Positions 14,801 through 26,866 of a stretch of 64,000 nt of DNA are shown here, piece after piece (positions within the stretch are counted from its first letter, which is position 1; each line of letters starts with the position of its first letter). Origin of the DNA: Opisthorchis felineus (taxonomy: Eukaryota > Platyhelminthes > Trematoda > Opisthorchiida > Opisthorchiidae); NCBI GenBank assembly GCA_004794785.1, contig SJOL01010342.1, positions 158,284-222,283 of the forward strand, given 5' to 3'. The notes below the pieces were generated by a model. That model had not been told where the DNA came from and made no database searches. It was given only the letters and a program-made list of their open reading frames with translations. The position numbers and the translations under genes were made by a program.

Positions 14801-15780
14801 TCTATAGCTATTTTACCTTTATTGGAAGTCATCAGTAATACGTATCCCACAAAGCCAAGATTATAAACCCGCAAACGTCAAACTTGTAGTTTGAACACTT
14901 AATGTTTTGGCCACTCATCTTTCAGTCACGGAAACCACATCACTTAGCCTCGGGTTGATCGTCTCCTGGGGTGAAGATTTCTTAAATGCAAGTTCAGTGG
15001 CCCGTTCTAAAGTACATACATATTTTTGTAGTGCGAAGAGATTCGACGATTTTTAGCTGAAACTTTGTCCTTCTAGAGGAGTCCCTGTGTGTTGAAATTC
15101 CAAGGAGCACCAATCGATCGTTTCCTCCTTAATGGGAATCTTCCGCAGTGCACCTATTTCAAATCTCCGGGGGATTTAACCTGACAATCTCCAGTCCAGT
15201 AGTTAACAACACAATAACAATGGCTTAACAAATAAAACCGACATGATAATCCCACGATTTTGACAAAGTGTGCGTGTGTCGATGACTTGCACGGCATGCT
15301 ATTTAGTAACAAACAGGCAGGAGCCACATCGAATTAAGTCAGTTTATAAATTCTAGGATAACAAATTAGATTTTATTCATTACAGTAACTACATACTCCA
15401 CGTCAGTCCGTGCTGAATTGTGCCAACTGGAATATTGTGGAGAGATTGGAATATTAGTTTTGCCTCACAAAATACGCATGCTGATTTGGCTTCCGCAAGC
15501 TTTAAAGTAGATAACACACATCGGATAAATTTCAAAAATAGAGCATCTCAAATTGGAAATCAGTTTTATTGGAAAGTAGGATTGGTTCACAGTAGCCAGA
15601 CCTAGTTGTTTGCATGTGGGAATGTCGTGCGCCTTCACAGGACACGTTTTAATTAAACAGCCCAAATTGTGATAACGATGATCCGAGTTTTAAGGATGGT
15701 AACCTATCACTAAACTCAAGTGCGTAGTCAAAAATCAGCGCCCTGCTAATCGGATTCCACGTCATCCATGGCGTTCAGAG
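8890..15780. other. Non-coding or intronic DNA, no gene recognised
   Basis: Open frames of up to 117 codons (for example 9858-10190 minus, 10406-10759 plus, and 13707-14057 on both strands) overlap one another and show no domain signature. At 13.7-14.06 kb three long frames overlap, so at most one can be coding and none could be chosen. No repeat family recognised. Confidence 0.4.
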
Positions 15781-15812
15781 CAGGCACATCCCAGGCACAT
15801 CCCAGGCACATC
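15781..15812. repeat. Short tandem repeat, 11-bp unit
   Basis: Nearly three exact copies of caggcacatcc in a row. Confidence 0.9.
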
Positions 15813-16147
15813 ATGTAACCATAGAGATTCAAGCATCAGTACCAATGCACTCGGTGCATAGCGCATTATTTTACGCTAAGATTGACCGAAGGGGGCAAGA
15901 TTATCTAAGTGAGTTTCTCAAGAATTCAGTTTGGTACAGTCCTCTACAAGAATTATACAGCTTTGGCAAGTTTGACACTTGAATGCAGTGCACAATTCCT
16001 TGGTGAATAGCTTAATAATGAGCAGCAGAACGGAAATAATGAAAATGGCTGCTTCGATCGAAATAACGTTGTGCATTTCATAACACTGTGCGTACACCAT
16101 AAATCACAGATTAAATACTCAACTTGGATTTAGACTGTCTTTCAGTT

Positions 16148-16148
16148 G

Positions 16149-16209
<61 letters not shown>
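16148..16209. repeat. Compound microsatellite (CT)n(AT)n
   Basis: About eleven CT dinucleotides run directly into two AT blocks separated by one C. It forms the 3' tail of the reverse-oriented interspersed repeat beside it. Confidence 0.95.
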
Positions 16210-16804
16210 ATGTCTGCGGGTCTGTCGGATTCTCTGTCTGCTTGTCCGACTTCATGCTTGCCTCTGTACCTACCCAGCTACATATCTCTCTATCGATCCA
16301 TCGTTTATATTTCAGCCTTCCGACCTAAAGCTGTCACCTTGAAGTGACGATCGGGCTTGAGTGCTGCAATAATCCCGCTGGAACTTCGTTCGGTGCAATC
16401 ATGCCAGGAAGTCTAAAGCGGAGCAGTCAAACCAAGAGCAGCTGGACCCCGTACTACGAGTAATCGTGCTACAATTTGGTCATGGGGTAAAATCGTACTG
16501 TTCTCTGTGATATGAGTGTGAAGGCAGTAAGGCGTTTCCCCCAGGCAACCAGCATTATCATATTCATGGAAGCAGCGATGTTGCCTTCCCCCAAGGAAAG
16601 ACAATTTCGAAAAGGTCGACCCTAAAAACTGCACACTCCGATCGCCAAATGGTTGAACGTGACCGCCGGCGCATTAGTCAATACGGTTGAATTACTCTTA
16701 AAAAAAAGAGTCTGGTACTGCTTAAAAGGCACCTGCTGCACGCAGCCTCATCAAGTGTAAGACAGTAATGCCTTACTCCCTGCGCCCTCGGGTTAGAGCA
16801 CCCC

Positions 16805-16985
16805 CTGCAGCCAAGCAGGACAGACTATTGAGTCATCGGCTCCGGGCAGTGTCCCCAAAGAAAACCCTAATGTGCGCTGCCTCACGGGTCAGACTTTTGA
16901 GTCAGGGGCTAAGGGTAGGATCCCTTGAACAAAACCATACTTCCTCCCACTGCTTTGTGGGTCAATATAAATTCAAACAACCGTA
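16805..16985. repeat. Degenerate minisatellite, 72-73-bp period
   Basis: Units begin at 16805, 16877 and 16950 (spacing 72 and 73 bp), each starting with CTGC and containing a GGGTCA-like box. The first two also share the ACTWTTGAGTCA block and an AAAACC block. The third unit is cut off after about 30 bp. A single diverged relative lies at 57255-57305. The units belong to the 5' part of the repeat that ends in the microsatellite. Confidence 0.65.
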
Positions 16986-16986
16986 A

Positions 16987-19936
16987 AATATTCAACTGTC
17001 AAGTAGATTCTGTGACGCCGGTAGACCACTAGCGTGCACGCGAGAATGATCTACACATGCCGTTCGTCTGCTGGATAATGTGTGCTTTATGCCCAAAGCA
17101 GTAATGTACATTAAAAATATTTGGCAAGATGCATAAATGCTGAAAACGCCACTTATTTCTCAGTCCATCCAGGTCTTGTAGAGTAAAATGAGAACGATAT
17201 CTAGTATACCGCGGTTTTATTCTAAGCAAAAAAAATAGTTTACTGAAACAACGGAGCCCATTCGCAAGATCAGTTCAAAATAAGGCAGATCACAGGGTGG
17301 GTTTTCGGACAGTTGATTTAGGTGAGCTGCAGTTGGACACACTGCAGTCTGGAGTTTATAGATTTTGTCAGAATCGTTCATAAATTTAGAATGTTAATGC
17401 TAAGTAAATTGAGTTATCCACAGGCAATAGCAGAACTGGTGTAAATACAACCAAGTAAACCGATTAAGGTATCGAAAAGCGTTCAACTTACATTCAATAA
17501 TCACCACATTCACTGGACAATGAAAAAAATGGTGCCTCGGCTGTGATTTTTTAAACTATCTTATCGCTCAAGATTAATTAAATATCAAGAAAAGTAGCTG
17601 ACCGGCAAGCATTTTCGAAAAATAAACTATTCAAAACCACTGGATCAAGGTAATCTAGGTGGGCAGTTTTCGCTCAGAGTTGACATTTTGCTAAGAACTG
17701 TATTGTTAAACCGACTGCGCGTAAAGTCTGTCTAATCCGCACCAACATAGTCGCAGGTGGGAGTGTAGAGGCTTCTTGAAATACCACGATCTGTAATCTG
17801 CGCCTCATCAGCTCCGATCTTGGCTGAACACAGTCTGTGGAAGCAATATCAGGTCTTCCATACCCATTTACCAAACCAAAATAATTGTCGAGGTTACAGA
17901 CATCTGTGTTAACTTCTTTCACATGTATTCACATTAGGTGTGTTTGCCCTTTACTGCCACTTTTTTCTCGAAATATCTCTTCATTCGGTGCTAAACATCG
18001 GGGTATCACAGAACGTAATAGCACAATAAATCGATCCAACTAAATTTGCCTTATCTCTGTAAAAAGCGACAGATGCTCCATGTGTCACAGTTCATTCAAT
18101 ACAACCGCACCTTGACAGAACGGCTATAAGTTAAAGCCGAGAATTTTAGTCTCTATTGCAGTCGTGTTAGCAAAAGCACAGAAATCCGAAGTGAACTGGC
18201 ATATAATCGGCTAATTTAGAAACCGCGAGATCATAGAAGGGCCTGGTGTACGCTACTGGATAGCAATTGATCGGATATTAAACTGACTTACTTTTGTTCA
18301 CCAAAGCTGATGGAGTATGAAATAGGCGTCAAGGTGGTCTAACTGCATGTATTTCGGCGCACGAACTTCGTGAGGTTTTCACCTTGTCATACGCGCACAT
18401 AGTTTCAATGATAACGGAACCCAACATCGGTGAACTACAGTGCATAAACTTGGGCGTTATTTTGTATGGTTTTTTCACATTATACATATCTTCAGTTAAG
18501 GATTAATAAAATCCATCGCCTTCAGAGGCTGCTTTATTCGGTTGACTTCAGTAAATCGGTCTGTGTGCCGTAAATGTGAATATTTCTTGGACTCGATTAA
18601 AAACTGGTCTTTATGTAACACTTTTCATTTACTCTTTGCAACGGCTTTACATATCAGAGACTAGCAGGCATCTCTGATGATGTCACTCCATCTCATAGAA
18701 TCACGTGTTTTTTGTGGATTGCTGACACGTATTTGTTGCGTATCTTTCACAATGGTGATAATAATAATAGTAAAAATGATGACAAAACTTCTATTCAATA
18801 TTACCAAATCTCCTGACAGGACCATGAGTCAATAGGTAGCTTCCAGGAAGGATAATTTCACTGGACGTGTGGAGCTTCTTTGTGAGATATCGTTGCTCAA
18901 GGAGCCAGTCAATACTTGACTACATAACATGGCTTCCGTTGCTGAAGTACAAGTGGCGCTATGTTCTGTCTAACTGAGGTAATCACACTGCTGATGAGCT
19001 ACTCGTGGCCAAATGGATAAGTATTCAACCACTGGCCCGAAGATATCTGATTGAAAACCCTTTGAGTTTCGTGAGAAGCGAACAGCTAATGATTTTCAGT
19101 AAGAATAAAATAGCTGCACACTGCTTCTTGGGTTTTCAGCATAAATTGGCTCCGCTGACAGGATGAAATTTCCATTGAATATCTCCAAATCTGCTCATAT
19201 CACCATGAATTACTAATCATCTGTTAGAGCAATTGTACACTTTGGGTGAAAAGTTGGGAATTTTCCCGCATAAACGTGCTTCACCTAAAATCCGTTACGT
19301 GAAGATACACCTGGGAAAAATTGAACATATTAGCTCCTTTCAGTTTGATCAGACGTTGACGATAAGCAATTCGATTTAGGTGTGCAGGCACAAACTTTGG
19401 AAACTGAGAGGTATATAAAGTCACAAGCTAACCTGAAAAACGACTCGGAACATACAACTAAAAAGACCAAACACCAGCCGTTGAAACGAAACTTTTCCTA
19501 ATGGTGTTGTTATTCGGGTCTTGCCCAGCTACTATGAACTTACCGCGTTCCGTATTCTTCGCAAGTAATGCTTTGAGGTCACATCTACTCAGAATGTCTG
19601 TCGGGGGTGAAGAATAGTAATTCAAAGAAATGAGTAAATTTGTCCTCCTCTCTAGAGCGTCGTCTTCTTTGCGGACTTATTCAATAGGAAGTGTGTCTCA
19701 GTCCTTCACTTGGGTGTTTAAAGATGGCATCCCGCCTAGTTTTGTAGCCATTTGTCAAAAAATAAAGATCCAGTGCATTTAGTATAATCCCATGATCACT
19801 TGTGGATAGAAATATCAACGGAATCTTAACGCTGGAGTGTACTTTTCATGGTTGAGTGTGCAGAGGACTAAAACGAAAACAAAAACGTTGAATTTCATTG
19901 AAAAGCACACTTCTGACCAGCGCGATGACTGTGAGT
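16987..19936. other. Non-coding or intronic DNA, no gene recognised
   Basis: No exon, RNA gene or interspersed repeat was recognised here. Confidence 0.4.
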
Positions 19937-19962
19937 CAGTCTACGTGGACAGTCTACGTGGA
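19937..19962. repeat. Exact 13-bp tandem duplication
   Basis: Two exact adjacent copies of cagtctacgtgga. Confidence 0.9.
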
Positions 19963-21814
19963 TATAGGCAAACGAGCAATAAGTCACGTGAGATCACATT
20001 TTTGCCTGATAACTATTGCTTTATCCAGTATATTCTAAATCAGCGCAATATTTTTTGCGTTACATGTAAACTTACGTCGATAATCTCGCAGCAAAATCGT
20101 ATCGTTGTAACCTGATACGGAAAAGAAGAAAACCAAAAAAGGAACTCTTGTTGTGCACAAGGTGTTGTTGCTTAACGATTTTAATACATGAATGATATTT
20201 TCTCTTTGTGAGAAGACTCCAGCTACTAATGTTTGCATATATGTTTCCAGTAATTTTCCGAATCCAAGAATTCCAAACACTTGTGTAGCATAATAAACAA
20301 TCGAGGGTTTGCCGGTTGTAAATAATGTCCAGCGTATCTACAAGGTCAGGGTGTGTATTTTACGACATTAAATCACATGGCATTCTCCGGTTCATGGGCG
20401 CATCATGAACTTCTATCCGAAATACCTACCTTCTCTTTCGCTGCGTCTCCCAGTTTTTCTCCAAACTTTTGGAAACCCCACAACAGAAACAAGTGCATGA
20501 ACCTATCTCAAACGACACCACAGACAGCTTTGTTTTTTTTGAGCAAAGCGTAATGAGGTTAGCAGCCTGACACCGTCAAGCAAACCCTCCTATATGCTAG
20601 GCGAACAGATCAACAGCCACCTGATCAACAGGGAACATAAACTTTCTGACCTATACACTGCACAATCGAGCGACTTCGTCAAACACTGAGGACCACATCT
20701 ATGTTGAGTTGTATTGTGCCATGCTCACCTGTTTGCTTGTTAATATTTTTACTCGTTAAATTTCCAGAGCTCATGGATTTGACAAATGAGGTTTTCCTGC
20801 AGCATATATGAAGTAAAATTTGCATTTTCACACCAAACGTTCCTTCATATCAAGTCAGCATGCTTCGTGATATTGACCTATGGTTTTCAATACTGCAACG
20901 CTGTCCGTTTCGCATATTACGCTTCCCCAGCATATTGCTGGGCTCGCAATTATTTGTTGACGGGGTAAGGTGGGTTAGTAGGTCGCTTTCGATTTTGAAA
21001 CATTCGTAAAATCCAGCAGTGTTCCTAAAGCTTCAATCAAATGGGCTTTCTGCTTTCGTACTATTTCACACCTATTTTTTTTCTCGCCTTTATCTATCTT
21101 GCACTTAACCGGTTTCCTCTTCGTACCGCGACCAATCGACCCAGTTCGTCAAATAAGAAAGCCTGCTTAGAAAATGAATATTCCTTGGACCGGCGTATAT
21201 CAGTGGATACACGTCATCCATCCATTTAGGTTACTCACCAAGATTCAAACAAGGACAAAAGTCGCCACTGTTTGGAATCTTGCTTAAACTACCACATTGT
21301 TTTACCTTTTTGTTCGTATATCCATCAGGTTTCACTCATCCTAAACGTACTTATCTCAAACTAAATTGTCTCAAAGTGGCACGCTTAGGTCGATGACCAA
21401 TATTTTGTAGTCGACTTTCCAGAGGAATACAAAGTCCGCGTAGATTTAATTAGTAAAATATGTGTGATTATGTCATCAGACTGCCACCACGTATGCTCAC
21501 ACTTAAAAAGTGTGCTCATGGACTCCGAGTGCAAATCTAATAATGCGCATCATAAAACTGTTATTGCATAAGAGTTTATCGTGGTGGTCAAACGGAGCAG
21601 AATAACCTAGTTTAAGTCGTTTTTAGCAACAAAATACGCGCGATAATGTAGTGCGGATTTTACGTTTGACAACTCACTCGTTTCTAATCCTTCATGTATA
21701 CTTTGTACTACATTATTGGGAGCGTTGGGAAAAAAATTTTAGTGCAAGACAATGTTGGAATTTATAGTGGGTATCTTATCATGAAAATAAAACCAGGCTA
21801 TGTTGAAAAGCCGA
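19963..21814. other. Non-coding or intronic DNA, no gene recognised
   Basis: Contains short open frames only. One at 21041-21229 (plus) begins with a hydrophobic stretch but has no other coding support. Confidence 0.4.
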
Positions 21815-21865
21815 GACGCACTGAGTAGATGTTTCATCCTAATTGGGATTCATCAGCAAAGCGTG
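21815..21865 (-). ncRNA. Decayed hammerhead ribozyme core, schistosome-satellite type
   Basis: On the minus strand CTGATGA (21856-21850) is followed by a 4-bp helix II (ATCC/GGAT) closed by the six-base loop CAATTA, then GAAAC, and after 13 bases the cleavage triplet GTC (21817-21815). The order and spacing are those of a type I hammerhead. The schistosome satellite hammerhead has a helix II loop of the same CAANNA form. Helix III has only two sound pairs followed by an A-C clash, which a CpG decay would explain, and no convincing helix I is visible. I infer a dead relic of a hammerhead-bearing SINE or satellite. The rest of that element was not delimited. Confidence 0.55.
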
Positions 21866-22669
21866 GCCGAAAAAAACACCATAGAATCCAAAACCCACGG
21901 CCTTGCAGCTAATAGCTTGGACAATTAACACTTTTGCCACAGGCGGCTGATCGGCAGCCTGGCTAGTTCTCATTTAGCTCGAATGCAGTTCCCCTCATCT
22001 TTCATCACGGAATTCACCTCACGTGGCCACTTGTTTACCGAACCCTAGAGTGACGACTTCGCAGATGGAAGTTTCAGGCATTGTTAGTTCTGTGAGCTGC
22101 TTATCAACTATTGGTAATGTGGAAAGAATAGAAAATCTATGATTGAGATACAATGATTCCAACTGTACCAGGTATAAAGCAAACTAGAAAAGATACTGAT
22201 TTCCTCAGTTGATAAGTGCCTTGCTACTCAAATGTTTAACATATATTGTGACCCAGACAGCAGGCATTCTACATTTTTCTGCGGGTGTGATAAAGAAAAA
22301 CCGGTTTCTGTTACAAACTGCAGCAACGTCGGATTAGTACCAGATTTGGAATGTTCTTAAACTACAGGAAACCGACCCAAACTCTGCTCAATGTAAAGAA
22401 ACTGCCATTTTCCTGGTTTAAAATGACTGAAGGTCACGCGCTGCCCAGTCATATAAATTCATTCATCAACTACTTTCTAGAGCAGAATACATTTTGCGCC
22501 GGATTTATGTAATCATGATTTAAGGAAACAGCATTTGGCTGATTTGCCTTTCACATCAGCTTGCTACGTGACTGCATTCTGACGCGGCGATATGTTGCGG
22601 AGATATATAAGATAAAATGTTGAATTTTGACACACGGTGCCTTGATATCACTGTACTTCCGCTCCTCTT
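21866..22669. other. Non-coding DNA, no gene recognised
   Basis: May contain the remainder of the hammerhead-bearing repeat that ends at 21865, but no second copy exists in the window to define it. Confidence 0.35.
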
Positions 22670-22711
22670 CTTTTCAGGTTATTTCCTTGTTGTCTGTTTC
22701 GTCCACCAAGT

Positions 22712-22733
22712 GACGTACATCTAGATGTACGTC
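22712..22733. repeat. Perfect 22-bp palindrome
   Basis: The 22 bases centred between 22722 and 22723 (gacgtacatct and its reverse complement) read the same on both strands. It lies between two 10-bp inverted arms, CTTTTCAGGT (22670-22679) and ACCTGAAAAG (22748-22757), whose centre is offset by about 9 bp. It could be a cruciform-forming site, a dimeric factor site or a small transposon end. No function can be assigned. Confidence 0.9.
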
Positions 22734-22757
22734 GTTTGACATGTCACACCTGAAAAG

Positions 22758-25700
22758 TGACTAAGTTGTCACTCTGGATGCAAACTCTAGAAGATTAGTG
22801 GTGTTCTACCTGTGGTTGATCTCGCCGTGAACTACACACAAAACATTGTTGAACTCCAAAAACTGCCGTGGCATTGCCCTGTTGCAGGCTGATCTCGGAT
22901 ACAACGGTCACCTAGATTGACGTGTGATACTGAACTTATTAGCTTACGCTGTCGCAAGTTCGTATGAGACAATTCCTTGGCACGACGAGTCAAACGAAAT
23001 ATAGTTCCGCAGAGCTTTGAACTACCAAAATCGGCGAACAGACCAACCACCAAGAGTTTTGAACTTTCAGTCTCTAATGCGAAATCTGCATGGTTACCAG
23101 CTAACGTGACGTATGGTTGCCTAGGGTTGGCGTGGACCTTATAGTTCAAGAATGTCCTTTGGTTTTGTTCTGCCTGTCTTTATTGAATAGACTTACTCTG
23201 GTCCTTGTGGACTTTGCACCATTTCAGGTCATAAATACTTCGTTTTAAGCCTTCTAGCTTTTGGAATTCCTAAACCGTGTCAGTCCAATGCTACAGATCA
23301 CGAATAGAAGTCTATCTTACGCCCAATATATGACCCACGATGAATCGCACACGGCTAATATTTGGGCCGCAAATGTGCCACCGTAGTTCACATAGCGGAG
23401 AGACTTTATGTAGTGGTTTGGATTGTCAAATATAGCAGATACCAGTGTTATTGATATTTTTTCCTAATTTCACGAATAAGTCATAGAATGTAATGCAGAT
23501 GTGATTCGTTTGGGGAACGGAATCGTGTTGTCCGTAAGAGAGGGTAAGCCAGATGTTCCTTCTATTTGAGGATTTTACTACCTGTTAGAACCTCCGAAAA
23601 TCGTGCGCTTATTGACAGCAGGGTAAGTTGCTTTCACCCTGCCACTTTGATCCATCATTCAGCTGATTGATATAAGCCTTCCATTCAACGGCAAAAGTAT
23701 GTTTCTCCCCGTGCGGCACAATTTACAATTTACAAACACTCATTCACCAGGCTTTCAGTGTTATATCGTTTGAACGGAAGTACAATAGCCAGGTGCTAAT
23801 CAGTCTACAGGACCTGCGGCAACCGATTTTTTGTTACATTATAAGAACATTTGATGTTAAATAAACTTCTGATTTGTGTAGAGGTGGTTTTCTTCTTAAC
23901 CCCTGCGGGGCCGGCAAAAGTGGGCACCAATCATCACCATATGTATTTCTTCCAGCTTTCTATTATAAGGCCGAAAGTAAATGTTCTAATAATTAGTGCA
24001 GGTGTTTTCTGATTGTCAACTGAAAGTACTCCGATCCATGGAAACCGTCCTTTCATTTCTCAGAAGACGTAATCACGTGAATGAGTACTTTCCAGTTAGT
24101 AAAATGTTGTGGTAAATACCAGTCTATGAGATTAGGATGGCGACCAATAAGCTAGAAATTTTCTTCTAAAGATGACTAGAGTAACCATGATACGTGGACC
24201 TTTAATATTTTCGTTAAATATCTTCAGTGCTTAGTAACAAACGACGATAAGTTAAATATCTTATCATTTACCAGATTGGTACGAAGATAGAGAATTTATC
24301 GTGTAATTAGTTGCATCTTCATATTGACCCATGACCATATCATTTATTTTTTTACATAAGAGAATGATGATCGTTTTTATGAACATTTCCGAAGATACAC
24401 TTACAGTTGTTTCTGACGTGTTTAACTGGCGAAGAAAAGACCATCTATGATAGCGACCATTTGATTTAGAAACACAGACGCAAATAACGTCAGCTTTTTG
24501 GTTTTGACCTTCATCGAAAGACGGATAATCTATCTAACTTATAAAAATACTAACGGAAGTAAGAACAGAAACTAATATCTTTTCTGAGGGATAGTTCGAG
24601 GAAACAAAGCTTGCGTAAACATACAGCCAATGAAGTTTGCACGCAAAACATATACTCATTAACTGGGACCATAAGTTAGCTATAAATATAATTATTTGTA
24701 ACTTATACCCTAGCGAGTACTTTGCTGAATACTCCAAATTCCTTTCAGCACAATAGCATTGTTACTGCCTCCCCAACATAGTAAAATATTTGTTTTTTGT
24801 CGATGACAGTACAGCCTCCTTAAGTGCTTATCTGCAGAAGCAGTCGAGACCACCGTGTCCCAGAAGAAAGTTGGTCTGCTATACTTTATGCTCATGATGA
24901 TTGTCAAACAAGGGGTCGTGCGTTACAGACATCATTCTGGCTTACGCACATTGGGTGGAATCTATGAATCAGGGCAACTAACTAGATGTTGCCCATACAG
25001 GATTGATAGACTCACACATATTCACCAAACCAATTGCTGTAACCTATGCATTGGTTTCTCTTGGATTCGCACGAAGTGCAATCCATTTTGCCTCTGATGG
25101 CACACTATACTACGCAATCAAGTTTTCTGGAAAGAACATGTAATCTGATCTGCGCAAACCGTGGCTTTCAACCATAAATGGATCACCAATGCATCTTTGA
25201 TTGTTTAGACCTCAACAGTGAAGCATCTCAGTCCCATCAAATTGCACAACATTAACAGTAGCTCTTTAGTAGTGAGTGACTAAAATCACCTTCGTGCGTT
25301 CCTACCTTCATGTCCCCGGATCAGGACCTCTTAAATCATCCGTCGGTCCATCTCTTGGATGACGCTTAATTCATTTCGTATGCTCAGCCGAAATTGGGGC
25401 GTAGTAAACTTCTTTCCTTACATTAAAAAAGCAGGAAAATGGAGTAATTTTGAGGAAGCACAATAATATAGCTTCAAATTTGCAAAGGGTTCATAAGTTG
25501 AGTGTTGAAGATTGATTTGACCAGTCCGATCCATTTTCCTGACCCAAAACTGAGAAAGAGTTGGTGTTATTTACGTCTTTGTGAAGGAAGTAAATTTGTC
25601 TCTCGCTCAGCTGAGTACTCGGCGCAAATAGAAGTATTCAAACTGCAGTGGCGCCACCTTAGGCTAAATTTCTTTTTTAACCCACTTACTTACCAGCTGA

Positions 25701-26689
25701 AAAAAGCTTTGCTCTCACGGAGACTTGTTTGGTGAGGCACTTGTGACATAACTGAAACATGGTGATGGAACGGCTGCATTCAGTCAGAATATAACGGATT
25801 GTAATTATTTCGCTCTTATTACATCATCCTGGCTGGACAGAGCTGACAGCATGCAATCGACCCTGTAACCGACCGTAATATACTTGTAAGCATCTCCTAC
25901 CACAGATGCTGTCAAGAATATCTCCTGTTCAATTCGAGTTGCATCCTCGCTGAACTATTGCCCAATAAGCCACCAAAAGCATTCTTTGACCATTTGCCAA
26001 CCCATATTTCATGTCCATTTTTAGGCGGAGTCCAAACGCTCTAAAAATTTTTTTAAAATTTGTCAATAATTAGTTGCTTTAAGTCAGCCATTCCAGAATG
26101 CTTGAATTCATAATCCTATTCTCTGAGGAAAACAGAATTTAATGTGCCAGCCACATCAAAATGTTGACAGGTATTTGAAGTAACTAATGTAAAGGGCCAG
26201 GGTTATACCGCAAAGGTTTCCAAGGCATATATATATATTACTCGCTGCCTGAAATTATAACGTTTAAGTTTATTACTGCCATCTGGACCGTTTATTGGCG
26301 TCTGTTCTACCAGCAGCGTATTCGCATACTTTGTACAGCCGAATTTCATGCTCCCCAGCATGCTAAAGTTCACAAAGGGCAAACCATATTCACCTTATCA
26401 TTTGGTTCTGTAAAACAAGGGTGGTTCGACTGCATCACAAACTAACCACAGTGCAGAGAGACGTGAGCTGAACACTAAAGTGCAATTCTGGATTCGAATA
26501 AATCAAGGGAAACGTAGTCTGGAAAATTGTGTCTAGTGAAACTTATGAACAGAAGCTTTCTTCAGTAAGCTGCATAGCGTTTCTAGATACTTGAACACAG
26601 TACAGTTGCTTGTAATTTACCGTTGTGTTTCATAAACCTACGCTAGCTTTCAAAATATGTGTGCATATACATCGAACTTGAGATATCAC
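22758..26689. other. Non-coding or intronic DNA; one ambiguous open frame
   Basis: A 105-codon minus-strand frame (22832-23149) contains ESSKLLVVGLFADFGSSKLC, which faintly recalls the b domain of protein disulfide isomerases, and later a C-x7-G-x-C pattern. Splice sites around it are weak and no gene call is made. The remaining sequence shows only short frames and, at 26227-26239, a short AT repeat. Confidence 0.35.
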
Positions 26690-26866
26690 AGTGGAAACAT
26701 ATTAACCTGAAGCTCGTTGGTTCACGTGGAACCCTTGTACCCCGAATGCTCCTGGCTAGGCTTTTGGAACCTGGAAGTATCTCATTCATCGTGCTTCCTT
26801 CGGGTAACTCGCCTCTTAGGCATGGGAAGGGTGTTTGGGTTGAATAATTATTTATCATTCTTTATT
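26690..26866 (+). mobile_element. Diverged SINE relic, same family as 52353-52550
   Basis: Aligns over its whole length with the 3' two thirds of the SINE at 52.35 kb. Shared blocks in order are TTAACC..AG, a disrupted box B region (GGTTCACG...GGAACC), CTGGCTAGGC against CTGTCTAGCC, AACCTGGAAGTATC, GTGCTTCCTT, TTAGGCA, AAGGGTG and a TGAATAATTATT tail. The box A region is missing or unrecognisable, so this copy is 5'-truncated or decayed. The tail differs from ATT repeats by TTAT units. Confidence 0.7.

Larger units (their letters stand above)
16146..16986 (-). mobile_element. Interspersed repeat, reverse orientation, with microsatellite tail
   Basis: Read on the minus strand, this block starts with 72-73-bp tandem units, passes through a unique part, and ends in a (TA)n(GA)n tail. 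The part between about 16640 and 16320 matches the plus strand at about 63130-63400. Both contain GGGRGAAACGCCTTAYTG, then an element close to GAGAACAG or its equivalent, then AGCACTSAAGCCCGA, and both finish in a TA-rich microsatellite. A shared body with a simple-repeat 3' end is typical of non-LTR retroelements or SINEs, but no promoter box or reverse transcriptase was recognised. The class is therefore unknown. Open frames in the two copies share only GETPYC, so coding capacity is doubtful. Confidence 0.6.

Noticed and set aside
22832..23149. 105-codon minus-strand frame with disulfide-isomerase-like or Kunitz-like fragments
   Set aside because: The two resemblances are mutually exclusive, both are partial, and splice sites on either side are weak.
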